Positions 1 to 12,440 of a stretch of 64,000 nucleotides of DNA are shown piece after piece. Position 1 is the stretch's first letter, and the number at the start of each line of letters is the position of its first letter. This DNA is from Vulpes vulpes. Its lineage: Eukaryota; Chordata; Mammalia; Carnivora; Canidae. The stretch is taken from NCBI RefSeq assembly GCF_048418805.1, contig NC_132784.1, positions 99,731,764 through 99,795,763 on the forward strand, given 5' to 3'. The notes below the pieces were generated by a model. That model did not search any database. It was not told the origin of the DNA and saw nothing but the letters and a program-made list of their open reading frames with translations. A program made the position numbers and the translations under genes.

Positions 1-160
1 ATGCATATATCTTTTTGAATTAGTATTTTTTTATTCTTTGGATAAATACCTCATAGCACAATTTGCTGGATCATAGGATAGTTCTATTTTAACTTTTTGA
101 GGAAACTCCATACTGTTTTTCGGAGTGGCTGTACCAGTTTTCATTCCCACCAACGGTGCA
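1..160 (-). mobile_element. L1 3'-region fragment (antisense), left half of a 5'-inverted L1
   Basis: Read on the minus strand this matches the familiar end-of-ORF2/3' region of mammalian L1. On the plus strand it appears as the antisense text around 'gagtggctgtaccagttt' and 'cattcccaccaac'. It runs off the left edge, so the poly-A end is not in view. At about 160 the orientation flips into sense ORF2 sequence (next entry). The ordering fits a minus-strand L1 whose 5' portion was inverted during insertion. The short reading frame across the junction is an artefact of the fusion. The family call is from memory of the L1 consensus. Confidence 0.75.
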
Positions 161-428
161 AAGGACATCCAAATCGGCAAGAAAGAAGTAAGACTTTCAC
201 TATTTGCAGATGACATGATACTTTACATAGCAAATCTAAAATACTCCACCAAAAAAACTGCTAGAATTGATAAATTCAGTAGAGTCAACAGAATACAAAA
301 TCAATGTACAGAAATTGATTGCATTTCTATACATCCCTAATGAAACAGGAGAAAGAGAAATTAAGGAATCAATACCATTTATAATTACAACAAAATCAAT
401 AACATATCTAGGAATAAACCTAATGAAT
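161..428 (+). pseudogene. L1 ORF2 reverse-transcriptase fragment (inverted 5' segment)
   Basis: This is a sense-strand piece of the L1 ORF2 reverse-transcriptase domain. The frame from about 161 carries the L1 RT active-site block FADDM followed by ILYI (about 205-232), then a segment typical of the L1 palm/thumb (STKKT, later NQCTEIDCIS). The frame stops near 340, but recognisable L1 sequence continues to about 428 ('ctaggaataaacctaatga'). Only about 90 of roughly 1,275 ORF2 codons are present, so no activity is expected. Together with 1-160 it forms a head-inverted L1 with the ORF2 sequence between the two halves missing. Confidence 0.8.
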
Positions 429-610
429 TTCTAATTGTGAATTTTTCTTTCTAGTTTTCCCAGAAGAATGCTAAGATGTCACGTATGAGACATCTGTCAT
501 GTTTTAGTCCTGTAGACTACCTGATGTTTAAAAATAATTATGGAATACAACACTTTTAGATAAATTATAATATGTAGTAGTCTCCCTAAGGTTAAATTTT
601 AAAAAACAAA
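429..610. other. Unannotated single-copy-looking sequence
   Basis: AT-rich sequence between the L1 and the first SINE. I see no ORF of note, splice pattern or repeat. Confidence 0.4.
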
Positions 611-834
611 CTGAGGTGTCTGAGTGGTTCATTCAGTTAAGTATCTGACTCTTGATTTCAGCTCAGGTGTTGATTTCAGGTTCCTAGTATAGAGCCCTGT
701 TTCCAACTCTGCTCTCTGTGGGGAGTCTACTTAAAGATCTTCTCCCTCTGTGCCTTCTCTCTGTCTCTCTGTCTCTCTCTCTCTCTCAAATAAATAAATA
801 AATCTCTAAAAAAAATTTTAAAAATAAAAAACAA
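611..834 (+). mobile_element. SINEC (older carnivore tRNA-derived SINE)
   Basis: The head 'aggtgtctgagtggttcatt' is a mutated version of the SINEC tRNA-related start. It is followed by the 'gactcttgatttcagctcag' body block, a CT run at about 755-787, and the tail (AAATAAATAAATAA, then an A-rich end). Many substitutions relative to the young dog subfamily indicate an older copy. No clear TSD was found. Confidence 0.85.
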
Positions 835-1116
835 CTTCCACCTCATCACAGTGTATGATAGATAGGTTAGACCAGAAAATTCTTAGAGCCTATCTATATT
901 TGTGGAATCATACAAGAATGCTACCCTTTTGCTTTGCCTTTATTTTGTTTCCAGGTAGAATGTAGTATATTGAAGTAGGACAGCACTTTCATTGGTAGTA
1001 ACTAGAAAGGTGGATAATTTTTTAAATTATATTTTTCAAAGACATAATAGATCACAGAAGCAACCAAACTAAATGGAATAAAATCCCTAACAGGAGATGT
1101 AAGCTAAGGATTCACA

Positions 1117-1247
1117 TTTTTCTTTCCCTCCTTTCTGTCTCCCTTCCTCCTTCCCTCCCTTCCTTCCTTCTTTTTTTTTTCTTTTTTTTTCTTTTCTTCT
1201 TTTCTTTTCTTTTCTTCTTTTCTTTTCTTTCTTTTTTCTTTTCTTTT

Positions 1248-1280
<33 letters not shown>

Positions 1281-1314
1281 TTTCTTATTTCTCTTTCTTC
1301 TCTTTCTTTCTTTC

Positions 1315-1359
<45 letters not shown>

Positions 1360-1361
1360 TT
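1117..1361. repeat. Long pyrimidine tract, (CTTT)n-rich
   Basis: About 245 bp that are almost purely C and T on the plus strand. It starts as CCTTCCTCC-type blocks and becomes (TTTC)n with interruptions. Read in reverse it gives a spurious Lys/Glu/Arg-rich 'protein' (1112-1477, minus), which is not a gene. Such a tract can form an intramolecular triplex and is likely length-variable. Confidence 0.9.
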
Positions 1362-2355
1362 GTGAACATTTGCTTAATTATGTAAACATTTGACATTTCT
1401 TGATTTAGAGTAGAAGCTGAGGAACTGTGTGTTCCCCCACACAAAAAGTAGCTGATGGAAGAAAGAAAAACCAGCAAAACTTCTACTGGTTATGGAGATT
1501 GGACTGACAAAATTTTAGATTTGATGGGTCTAAAGAAGTTCAGTTTTAATACAAAGTCTTTACTGAATTTAGATAGTGGTGGATGCTATAGAACTATTCA
1601 AAAGTCTCTGAAAGCAGAATGAAGTTTATCACAGACTTTCAAGAGCTTAGACAAAAACTCTCTAGAGGGAGGAGCTCGAAAATAAAACTGGCAAGGGTGG
1701 GAAACCCTACAGAAAATGATTAATTGACACAGTTTCTACAACTGCTTTTCCCTGGGGCACATTTATCAGTTCAAGGCAGATTTAGAAGCTGAGAACCTAG
1801 GATTAGCTCCTGGAAAATGCTGCTCTTCCAGAACAAGAGAAGCCAGAAGAAAATATTGCAGTTACAGTAGATCAAATTGAGAATATTGGAGACTTATTTG
1901 AAGGTGTTTAAATTCATGGCTAGTCTCCTCTTTAAAGACATTTGCCTTATTTTGAATCTACCTGTGGCAGATGACTAAAGAGATAAACTAAAACCTCTGG
2001 GTGATAAAATTAGATCTTTGCCATATTATAGACCTGAAGAAGCAAATGCTCAAAAAGGGGATACTTGAAAGTTTGGAAGGACCACACTTTAACAACAGGG
2101 GAGAATAAGAGGTAAATTGATTCCTATACAATTATAACCCAGCACTAATATAGTTTAAATCCTGATTTTAGGAGTTAATCTTATCAGCATCAACTCCCTA
2201 CAGTGTCTGTTAAATATGAAGAGGGTGACCTCTTGAGGACGAAAACATTTTCTAAAGCCTCTGCAGTTCCTTTTATGCCTGATGGACCTGAAACCCCAAT
2301 TTACAACAAGCACACAAGACCATGTAGCTAATTTCAAAGGGAAAAGAAACTAGAC
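1362..2355. other. Unannotated; possibly 5' part of an old L1M
   Basis: No coding signal. The right half lies directly before an L1M-like block on the same strand and may be its diverged 5' region, but I cannot match it to a consensus by eye. Confidence 0.3.
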
Positions 2356-3285
2356 AAGAGATGTAAGAAGATCCTGATATTGAAATTAATAGAAAAGATT
2401 TTGGGATAATTATTATTAAAATGTTCAAAAAATAAAGGAAAAAAATGATCATAATGATAAAGACATTGGAAAGTTCATCAGAGATTTCAAATATATGAAA
2501 GTAGACTAATGGATATTCTAAAACATAAAAATACAGTACCTGAAATCAATAACTCAAAATCTTGTTTTAATAAGAGTTACGCACAATTGATGAAACTAGT
2601 GAATGTGAAGACAGGTGAGTAGAATACACAAAAATAGAAGCAGTAAAGAAAGCAACAACAAAATATTGGATAAGTACATAGATGATATATTAATAAAAGG
2701 TCTAAGATATTTTTGAATCTGAGACAGAAGAGGAGTAGATGGGAAAATGGCATAAACAATATGCAAAAACATAATGGATACAATTATAATCTCTAGGATA
2801 ACTCTAAAATAAGAAAAAAATGTTTAATTGAAATCTAGAAGAAGAAAATCAAATAAAAATTATTTGATTCCCCCAAAAAGGACAATAAAGCAGAGAACAG
2901 GAGAGAAATATTCAGGAACAAATAGATAAATACAGTGTAAAAGGAAACATTTAGATGGTCTTATCAATAAATTGTGTTGGTTCAGATATAAACACACTAC
3001 AATGGTTATTATATTAGACATTCTATTTTTTATTACATCGAATGTTCTAAATAAAAGACCACAGGATGATTAAAATAACTAATAATAGTAGCAATAAAAT
3101 ATTATTTGCTACTTACTAGAGATATACCAAGGCCATAGATAAATTGAGGTCAAAAGTAGAAAAATATGTAAACATTAATCAAAAAATACTAAATTGTTAT
3201 GCAAGATATATTAGTTGGAATAAAAATATTTTATGACAATAACATAGACAATCCAACAGGAATATATAATTATTAATTTATATGA
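2356..3285 (+). mobile_element. Ancient L1 (L1M-type) internal fragment
   Basis: A-rich sense-strand text resembles the old mammalian L1 ORF1/ORF2 junction and early ORF2. For example, the stretch around 3115-3290 ('gataaattgaggtcaaaagt', 'taaacattaatcaaaaaata', 'tccaacaggaatatataa') parallels the L1M segment about imported peptides, crossed by many stops and indels. The copy is badly decayed and has no open frame. It is followed immediately by an LTR-like block. Confidence 0.5.
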
Positions 3286-3289
3286 ACTA

Positions 3290-3740
3290 CAAAATAAAAT
3301 TGTACCCTACCAGTTAAATAGTCAAGGTAGACTTTATTTAAGACTATTGCAATAAAGGAGAGAGACAGTAGGGAAGAGATTTAACTCAAATCCTCTGAAA
3401 CTAAAGGCAGAAGGTTTTTCAAAACACTCGGATTAGCTCATGGAAAAGTACTGGAAAACAGGAGCAGGAAGGCTGGTCAACATGATCAGGCTAGCTGTGT
3501 TTGCTAATTGTCCCTTAGTTAAGCTTGTCTTCTACTTTCCCACATAGACTGGGAGATAGATGTGCTAGCTCTTGTTTCTCAGATGATTACATTTCAAAAT
3601 GATGACTCTCAGATCCTTGGGAAAGACATTATGGTTTATAAAAGATTTACATCTTAAAAGGAACACAGAAAGATTTTGCAACCGCAAGTTTTCAGATAAA
3701 AAAGGAGATCAAGGGCCTATAGTCAAGAAGAAACCTGTTT
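3290..3740 (-). mobile_element. ERV LTR-like block, copy 1
   Basis: Contains 'aagactattgcaataaagga', a block around 'agctagctcttgtttctcag' and 'atgattacatttcaaaatga'. The same ordered set of words recurs in diverged form at 21820-22215, so this is a dispersed repeat. The antisense TTTATT and the layout suggest a solo LTR of a class III ERV or MaLR relative on the minus strand. The subfamily is not determined. Confidence 0.45.
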
Positions 3741-3829
3741 AAAATTTAGTCAAGCTAAAAACAATGCTGTGAATAGAATCTCAAATACTGACTGTAAAAT
3801 AAAGAAAAAACCCTGAAATTTAAAACTTC

Positions 3830-3962
3830 TACATCATATGATTGCACTCATATGTGAAATTTAAGAAACAGAACAGATAAACATAGGGGAAGGGAGGGAA
3901 AAATAAAATAAGTTGAAATCAGAGAGTGACACAAACCATGAGACTCTTAACTATAGGAAAAT
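3830..3962 (+). mobile_element. Carnivore L1 3'-UTR fragment
   Basis: Matches the sense 3' end region of carnivore L1. The landmarks are an 'atatgattgcactcatatgt' block, an 'aacataggggaagggaggga' block and 'accatgagactcttaactat'. It is truncated on both sides, and no poly-A or TSD is evident. Confidence 0.65.
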
Positions 3963-5490
3963 AAATAATTATTATTCTTCAGAGAGAGACAATGTTTGAT
4001 TGTACTTATATGTGGATTTTCTAATTTCTAATATTGAAAAAATTTCTATTAAATTTTTGTTTCTATTTATCTGTTACAACTGGTATGTAGTGTATTTAGC
4101 TGATTCACACTTAATTTACATCTTTAGTAAAACCACATTCACTTACACTTGGAACTAAATAACAGGTAAAATATTGTTTTTATTGAACTCTTTTTGACAC
4201 TAGTAAAATGTATCAAAGTCACATTTGATAGCTTTGAGAAGAGCTTTTATTGAAAAATAAAACTTCCTCTATTTTTGCCTCATAGAAATAAACACATTTA
4301 AGAAGTAGCAATGAGGCAGATTTTGTATTGGGAAAGGTTTTCAAATATTCTCACCACCCACAGGCTTCTATAAGTTGGTAGACTTTATTCTAGGTTACTT
4401 TGTCTGTAAGGAAATGCATCAATTTATTAAACTTTCCTGATGATTAAGAAAGATGATTATGTTACTTTTAAATATTTAATTTAACTGAACTTGACCTTTT
4501 TTAATGCAAACTATTAATATACCTAAAATATGTTTTTATTAAAGCTGAAGAAAAAATCAGTTTGTATTTATTTTATCAGATTAGAATGTGCATCTGAATT
4601 TCAAAATTCTTCCATAAACACATATAGCATGAAGTGTGAAAATCTGTATATTAGAGTATATACTAACAACATAGAATGCTCATACCAATCACCACACAAA
4701 AAGGAAGAAAATAAATTTCAGATTTTATTGGGTCAATATAACTTGTTTATAAAAACCTATCTGTTGTACATTTTCTATTATCACTAAGTATAAAAATAAA
4801 TCATTAGGCCAGATAAGTGTAGAATGCTAAGCCATTTTTGTATTTGATTATATGATTCATTTTGCTCTGTAATACAAGTCCTGAAAAATAAACTTCTTAC
4901 AGCTTCCCAAAAAAGTGTCAGAAAATTTCAAAATAGAATCTATTTTTTTTCTTATCTTGTGACCGGAGGGAATTTCGGTTGTAAGAACTATATTCAAATA
5001 AAACTTTTCAATCTCTACCTTTACGTTTTCAGAAATAAATTAACATTGTTTAATAAAAAATAATGGTGGCATATATGTAATGATTATAGTGAAGGAAAGA
5101 ATATAGGTTAAAGATATAGGGAAATCTAGATGTGGACCAAAAAATGAAACACACACACAGGAAGAGTAACAAAACTGATTTATGTGTTTTGTTTAATTAG
5201 ATAAAAACAACTTTGTAGCCAATTACTTAGAGACCAGTTCTATCCAGGAATAAAGAAACTGGAAATCCTTAAATTTTTACAGAGAGATTGAAATAAATAA
5301 ACGTCAAATTTATTTTGACTTGGATTATGCAACTGTTTACTAAAGTTGCTAGAAAAATAAAGAACTAAATCAAAATATAGAATCATTTCCATATAATATT
5401 CTACATTTTCCTTAATTCTTTTTTGGATGAATAAAAACCTTAATTATTTAAGCTATAACTATGAAATATGATGATACAAGCAATAACTAG
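3963..5490. other. Unannotated AT-rich sequence
   Basis: About 1.5 kb with no recognised repeat, RNA or exon. The plus-strand open stretch at 4530-4787 lacks splice context, coding-like composition and any recognisable motif, so I treat it as chance. Confidence 0.5.
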
Positions 5491-5672
5491 TTTTTTTAAA
5501 AGATTTTATTTATTTGAGACAGAGAGAGAGAGAGAGAGAGAGAGGCAGAGACACAGGCAGAGGGAGAAGCAGGCTCCAAGCAGGGAGCCTGATGTGGGAG
5601 ACGATCCTGGGTCTCCAAGATCATGCCCTAGGCTGAAGGTGGCGCTAGGCCGCTGAGCCACCCAGGCTGCCC
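5490..5672 (-). mobile_element. SINEC element with 8-bp TSD
   Basis: Antisense tail (TTTTTTTAAAAGATTTTATT), then a (GA)n run, then the body 'ggcagagggagaagcaggct'. It ends at the tRNA-like head complement 'tgagccacccaggctgccc'. The direct repeat AATAACTA lies at 5482-5489 and 5673-5680 on the two sides, which fixes the boundaries. Confidence 0.92.
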
Positions 5673-5680
5673 AATAACTA

Positions 5681-7150
5681 ATTTTTTAAAGTAATAACTA
5701 ATCTTGACAAAAAATAAAGTGCTTGGTTTACATAGAGCACAAATCTTATAGAATCTTTTTGACATAGCATCTTTACTCTTTGGAAATATTGTGTTATCAG
5801 CTGGTATGTGGGCAATCTAAGGTGTATTGTATGCTGTCAACATAAATTTTTATCAGAATCATGTCCTATTAAATGTAGTATATTCATTTTATAAACCAAA
5901 AATAGCAGCTGGAAGCCACCTTGTAATAGATATTGTCTAGGTTCTACTTCTAGAAAACACTGCCCATTTGACACGTCATCTGAAAAATGAATAAACTTTC
6001 TAATGCTATCATGGCAAATGTATGTACTATAAAAGTTAGGTTAATTCTATTTAGAAATGTTAAAATATAATTATCTACTTCCTCTTGGTTTTTAAAAATG
6101 TAGACAATTATTAATTTTTCCCCAAAACAGTTTCTCCCTCAGATGATAGTTAAATATCAGTTTATAGAAAAAGAATATTTTCCAGAGAAAATGAGTATCT
6201 TAATAAAAAATTTGAATTTTAACTAGCTGTCCAGTTTACATGTTATAATATTTAATAAAATCTTACTGTTTGCTGCTCAGTAATCATTCCTGCTCCCTGA
6301 CACTAAAGTATCCTAAATTTCCTTTGAGGAACCCCCATTTCCATTCTTAGAATTGCAGTGTGTGGTACTTAGCTCATAGTGAGATCCAGAACTGCTCCCT
6401 GGTTAATGCAAGCAAATCACAAGAATCCATTTCCCCTAGGCACATAGGTCAGTTTAAGACACATGAATAATTGGGTCAATGAGACCCAGAAATATATTTC
6501 CTAAGAGCATTTGAAGATGAAAGATTCCTAATTTTTCCACATAGCTATGGGGAATTCTATTAATTTTTCTTCTTAGATATGAAAGAAGAACATAATCATA
6601 AGAACAGTAAAGAGCCATCCTACAATGATAGGAGTTGCTTGAGCCATGCGAGGTAAAAAAAAAAAAAAAAAAATTCTTTGGTTACATTTTTTGCTGCTAA
6701 ATCACTCCTGCTACAAGCTCATGTTTTCTTTAGTTTCAGTTACATAAACCAATAAATTTCCTCCATTTTGCAGCCAATTATAGTTGATCTGCCATATAGG
6801 ACAGGCTAATAATACTGCAGTAATAAAGAAGCCCACAATATCTTTGGATTCTAACATTAAAATTTATTTCCTCCTCACTTAACCATTGCAAGTTTGCTGA
6901 GGATTTTGCTCTCTCCCCTCATTCTAAGACTCAGGCTGAAGACCAGCCAGGCCTCATGTGGAAAAGTGATCACCAAGGACAAAGAAAAAAAAATATATGG
7001 TAGGCTATGTGTATACTAATTTGTAATGCTTAGCCAGAAAGTGATATAAAACACAAATGTTAAATTTCATTGGCTAAAATGAGTTATCCTGGCTTGCCTC
7101 AAAAAAGGCTTTTTTCTAAAAAGAAATCCTTAATATTTATTTAAAAAGCT
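5681..7150. other. Unannotated, includes an A20 run
   Basis: No gene seen. A homopolymer run of about 20 A at 6654-6673 follows sequence I could not assign. It could be the tail of an old retro-insertion, but the region upstream of it has no recognised source. Confidence 0.4.
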
Positions 7151-7348
7151 GAGGGCACCTGGGTGGCTCAGTGGTTGAGCATCTGCCTTTGGCTCAAGTT
7201 GTGATCCCAGTATCCTCAGATCAAGAACCCCCTCAGGCTTCCCAAAGTGAGCCTGCTTCTCCCTATGCCAGTGTCCCCATCTCTTTCTCTGTATCTTTCA
7301 TGAATAAGTAAATAAAATCCTAAAAAAAATAAATTTAAAAATAAATAA
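7151..7348 (+). mobile_element. SINEC element
   Basis: Head 'gggcacctgggtggctcagt' with A-box-like sequence, then a body with several substitutions, 'agcctgcttctccctatgcc', and the tail TGAATAAGTAAATAAAATCC followed by an A-rich end. Flanking similarity (AAAGCTG before, AGAGCTG after) is too weak to call a TSD. Confidence 0.9.
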
Positions 7349-10268
7349 GAGCTGTAATGACTCCACTATTTTGATCATAAGATACTGCATTTCCTCTTCT
7401 TCTCAGATGCAGAACACACATTCCCCCATCCCCATGAAAGACAGAACATAAGTCCTATCTATTACTGGGTCCAGCTCAATGGGTGAAACTTGGCAGTGTC
7501 TTAATCCAATCTAGATGTGGTTTCCTTTTTTTATAAAGACATGAACCAAAAAGCAAGTTATGTACCCTAGACATGCCATGCACCAAGGTGGAATCAACCA
7601 GGATAGTTAGAGTAAGCACTTCTACCCAGAAAGCGGAAAAATAGAGAACACAAAGCAAACTTGCTGGTAGCAATTATGAAATTCTATTCAGAAGACATTT
7701 TGAGGGCCTCAAACCTGGGGGTGGAGACTATTCCTTGATTTGTCCTCAATTTTTCTTTTCTCTCTGGGAGTGGCTCTCATATCTACTATTTCCAACTTTC
7801 AATATATGTGTGATCTTTCTATTCCACTTCCCCCTTGGCCATATGTGAGGTGAGAATTGGAAAATGTGACTAAGGAACAGCCTTCTAAGTCTGCTCTCTG
7901 CCCAAACATGGAGAATCGAAGGTCATTTTAAACCTTAAACTTCACATGTTTTTTTTTTTTTTTTTTTTTTTAAACCTGGAGTCGGGGTTTATCTAGAAGT
8001 ACAACTTATGTAAAAATGTATTGGTCATTTATCGATTAGAGTTCAATCAATTCATTGGGCCAATAGTCACACTCACAATTTTCCCTAAAGGTGTTTTCCA
8101 TATTTGCTATATTTCTTTTCTTTTGCATCCTATTTCCCTACCTACATCTCTCATTTGAGTCAAGGGATTTTATTAGACTTCTTTATTTATGCCTTGTCTA
8201 ATTAAGAATATTTACTGAGTATTAAAACTTTTGTTGGATATACTCCCTAAGACTCATTAGTCAATTTTGTGATCATGACGAAAACATGGAGGTCACACAC
8301 TAAATTTTGTATTTGCTATGGGATTGACTTCTAATTGGCCACTGTGACTAAATCAATTGTTTTAATATTGGGAATTGAGAAGCAGTTGCCTCTTTCAAGT
8401 CTATCTCATTCATTACTTCTCTTTTAGTCCCTTTTATTTCTACTTTCAAACTCACTTATTCTTTTCTAAGTTTTAGATAGTACATCAGACAGAAAGCCTA
8501 GGTAATGCAATAAAAATGCACAACCAAAAATTTGCTTTGAATATGACATTCCAGTTTATTTTTTTCCTCACTCCACTTGTTCAGTGTAAGTTGGTTTACA
8601 GATTCTTCTTTATGTCTCTTTACTCCAGGACTTAGGCTGACACCACAACCTCCACCTGGAGCAATGTGTCACTGTGACAAGGGATAATACCCTGCCATAC
8701 CTTACCAGAAGCAGTCATTGGCAACAGAACTAACAATTCTATTTTCTGACATTTTCTCTGGTACTTTGAGTTTATTAGGTACATGATCTTCATCCTCACT
8801 TACCAGAGGCAACAGTTTTACTAGAATTTCCCCACTGCTTAACCGAGATTGTCATTAGTCCAGCTCTGATAAAGTGTTCTTGACACATTCATGATCCACT
8901 AAGTCAGTGTCACAACTGTAGGCTTTTGCTTTGTCCAGCACAGCCTCTCCGTTCCATTTCCGGTTCCCATTTCTGTATAAGTCAACATCAGCTTGGGAAC
9001 ACTGCAATAAGAAACACCTCTGAAATGTCAGCCACAAACAAAGTTCACCTCTCGTTTATCCTGCATGCCCACCCATGCTGGCTGGTCTTTGCACTGCACT
9101 GTCCTCACTCCTAGATTGAGGCTGAAGGGCATGCGACCACCTGGAATCATTTGCTTATGCAGTTGGTGAAAAGAGTACAGTAAATTGTCACTGTCTCTTA
9201 TGTGAATTCCTGGGAATTAATGTGAATTTGCTGGGAAGAAATTCTCATTACCTATGATCGCATTTCATAGCCAAGCCTAACAAAGAAATGCCATTTTACC
9301 ATATGCCTACATAAGAAAACTCCCCAGAATAGTTGTGAATACCCAAAATGTCAGCCACTGTTGATTTTTCAGATATAACTAAAAAATCATATTCTATATC
9401 ATCTAACTGTATAATCTTAGGTGGGAATATATGTTTTGCTCCTTTCTGAAATTTTATAGTTCTTGTATTTGGCAGGGATAGGAGATATTAAGTGAACTTT
9501 GACACATTCAGTCCACTGTTTACCAGCCATTTTGTCCAAACTAAATACCTCAACATCAGATAAACAAACAAACCTTATCAGTAACAAGTTACATGATCAT
9601 TAGCAAATCATTTAATCTCTTAAAATTTTGGTTACCTCATTTGTCATTCAGTTACCTTATTTGGTTGAAAGGAACTGGATATAAAATTCTAAATTAACTA
9701 TCACAAATAATATTGCCTTCTAATGGGTAGCTTTTTGGCAATTATATGCTTATGTATAATGTACTTGTTTTCAAGATATTGGTAATTGAAGTACAAGAGT
9801 AAGGGAAAGAAAAGTTTTTTATAACATGAAGTCTTAGTTACGATTCTCATAATATCTATGTATGTCTTAATTTGTTGTGATAATCTTTTATTAGATACAC
9901 TGTAACTTATAGATATCCTCAGCACTAGAGAAAGTATTCAGCTTCAAGACTGATATAGCAAAATCAATTTGGTTTTCACTGCTGTCTGTTCTGATTGGTC
10001 AGCATTTCTGCTCTGATTCATCAATGACTGATCGTATCATATTTAATATATTATGAATATCACCTTTGCCATTACCAAATTTTATTCTGTACTTCAATTA
10101 ATTTTTTAACATCATCTGAAATAAGATGGCTATAGAGTGCCAAGCAGGTGTTTTATGTAACGATTCCTGATTTAGATCCCACAAGGCTTTCTGCCAAACA
10201 CAATCTACCTGTTCTAGTTGGCCTGATGTATTTCCATACCTAGATCAGTGTCATCATCCCAACTATCT
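7349..10268. other. Unannotated; T23 run and a somewhat GC-richer patch
   Basis: A 23-T homopolymer lies at 7949-7971. The patch 8580-9180 is richer in GC and CpG than its surroundings and has a minus-strand open stretch (8855-9037) of 60 codons. There is no splice or domain support, and the patch reads more like an eroded LTR than an exon. Nothing else was identified. Confidence 0.35.
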
Positions 10269-10405
10269 AAAAAGAGTTCAGTGTTTCTTGGGGGCAGAGA
10301 ACATCATATCTCTTTTTGTCATTACACAAAAAACTAGTAAAATGTGCTATATTTAGTAGACACACTGTACACCACAATATATGTTGATTGATTGATGAAT
10401 GAGAT
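10269..10405 (+). mobile_element. L2 3'-end fragment
   Basis: The order of 'gggggcagagaacatcatat', an 'agtagacacactgtacacc' block and 'gttgattgattgatgaatga' parallels the L2 terminus (ggcagggac... cacagtgcctggcacatagta... ttgaatgaatga). It is diverged, as expected for a pre-eutherian repeat. Confidence 0.5.
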
Positions 10406-12260
10406 AACAAAAATATGTGTGGCCAGACATTGCCCAGGAATTAATTTCGATCTACCTCATTCACTGCCTCTTGGACTGTCACAGTGACTATAACATCATT
10501 CATCTTTTCAATAGGTACACTCTAAAAAAACAATTTTAAAAAACAAAAATACTTTACCTCTTATATTTTTATGTAGGTATTTTGAGGGATTTTTTTTCTC
10601 TTATTTTCTCTCACTCAAATCTGAATAAGAGCATGAACTGCCATGTATTTCTCCTCATAATAGGATGAGAGATGATATAGATGCACCAGAACACAAAGAT
10701 GTAATGCTTTTTCTATCAGTTTGAATTTATTTGTTATGAAGAATTGTCTTTCAAGATATGCATGTGTTTGTTCTAAAGCTATCATAGTCATTATTTATTA
10801 GAACTCATAATTTGGTCATCTATCTGGTTTAGCCTGAAACAAATCATTCAAGGCTTTGATTCAATATCATAAAAGCAAAATAAGTGGTGACTTCATTAAG
10901 TGTTTTATTGTTTGTTTTCTCATATAGACATAGACTGTGGCAAAGAGAGATTAATAAATAAGACTCTATGTTCAGATAATTTTTACTGCTACTGTATGGT
11001 TAGTTTTATAAGAATATATGTGATGACCTTCCAAGGTTGAATACACTTAATGCTACTTTTTGGATCATTTTGATAAAAATGGTTATTCATTTCAATTATA
11101 AACTTTAGGAAACAAGGACAAAGGCTTTGAGCACTCAGTGCATTCATGCCTTCTACAGTGACCACATAATGGTCACACAGACTGTGTTAAAATCTCTAAT
11201 GTATATGTATATGCAGTACTTTGCATATTAACTATTTCATTGTGTACATTTAATGTCTAGATATTATTCCCTTATTATGACAAACTAACAAGTAATTCTG
11301 TTCATCCATTTTCAGATATTGCCCTATGTATTTTTAAATTTCTTTATTTTGGTAAAGCAAATGAATCAACTTTCTATATAGGTAGAGACTTAATTTTGTT
11401 GTCTTTTACGTGAAATGCTTTATCAGTTACCTCACTGATAAATGAAGACAGCAGTATATGGAATTTTAATCTGGATTTTTATATATATGCTCATAATCCA
11501 ATGGTAGAACACCAGAAATCAACATAAAGTCAAGGTATATCCCATAAAAATTTTATTTGGTCATCAAGTCTTTAAAATTAGATATTTAAAGTATATAGCA
11601 AAATTTCCAAATTGCCAAGTGAAATTGATATGTAGCATATAACTGTGGTTCATCTTCTTCAGCAAGTATTTCTGGCTCTCATCCTTATGGGTGCCTAAAA
11701 AAATTGACCTTGCATTACCCTTGAAGTTAGATGTGGCCATGTTACTTGTTTTGATAAAGGAAATGTAAGAGGAAACAATGTCATTCTCTAGAGGAAGCCT
11801 TTCAAAGCCAGACACAATTTGTTAGGTTTGCTTCCTCTGCCAAAGTAATTGATGATATTTCAGATGATAAAGAGTCTGACAGTTTGTGTCACTGAAGGGA
11901 CAGTGGGCAATATAAGCCCAGCCACCTTGTAGTGGATATGTGATCTGAGCAAGAAATATATCTTTTCTGTGAAATCCAGCAATATTTTGGTATGCTTGTT
12001 ATGTTGGAAAAACGTAGCCTATGCTGACTTACATATAGGAATAGGCTATATTTGGCATTTCACTGAAGTGAAAGAAACATAGAGATTGAAAGAAACATAG
12101 AGATCAAAATAAAACATATTATGATTTATTTACATAATTTTAAAAAGTAACATTATGAGATTTTCGTTTGATTGCTCCAAGAAATCATTATAATCATTTC
12201 TTATACTTTCCAAATTTATAACTTAATGGATTTCATAGAAAGTATATAGACCATTTAGAC
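10406..12260. other. Unannotated AT-rich sequence
   Basis: No repeat family, RNA or exon recognised. The minus-strand open stretch at 11564-11815 has no coding support. Confidence 0.45.
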
Positions 12261-12261
12261 A

Positions 12262-12440
12262 CACTTTAGACTTTATGCCTTTTATTCTTTAAAATAACCC
12301 TGCAAAGTACTAATATTATGCTTGTATTTTTACTTTCACTTTCACTTTCCAGATAAGAAAGCTAAGGCTAATGCATGCTGTCATTTGTTCAACACATCTC
12401 ATACGTGGTAAAGTAAGAATTCAAGCTATGAGCTAGAGGT
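12262..12440 (-). mobile_element. MIR (ancient tRNA-derived SINE)
   Basis: The plus strand shows the reverse-complement MIR core: 'ttattctttaaaataaccct', then a block equivalent to 'ccagataagaaagctaaggc', then a degraded tail toward the tRNA-related end. Orientation is inferred from the position of the core block. Confidence 0.6.

Noticed and set aside
125..340. 71-codon frame with an RT motif as a stand-alone gene
   Set aside because: It crosses the L1 inversion junction; only the L1 ORF2 fragment from about 161 is meaningful.
1112..1477. 121-codon Lys/Glu/Arg-rich minus-strand reading frame
   Set aside because: It is the translation of the CTTT tract; there is no gene context.
8855..9037. 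60-codon minus-strand frame in a GC-richer patch
   Set aside because: No convincing acceptor/donor pair and no motif; the patch looks more like an old LTR.
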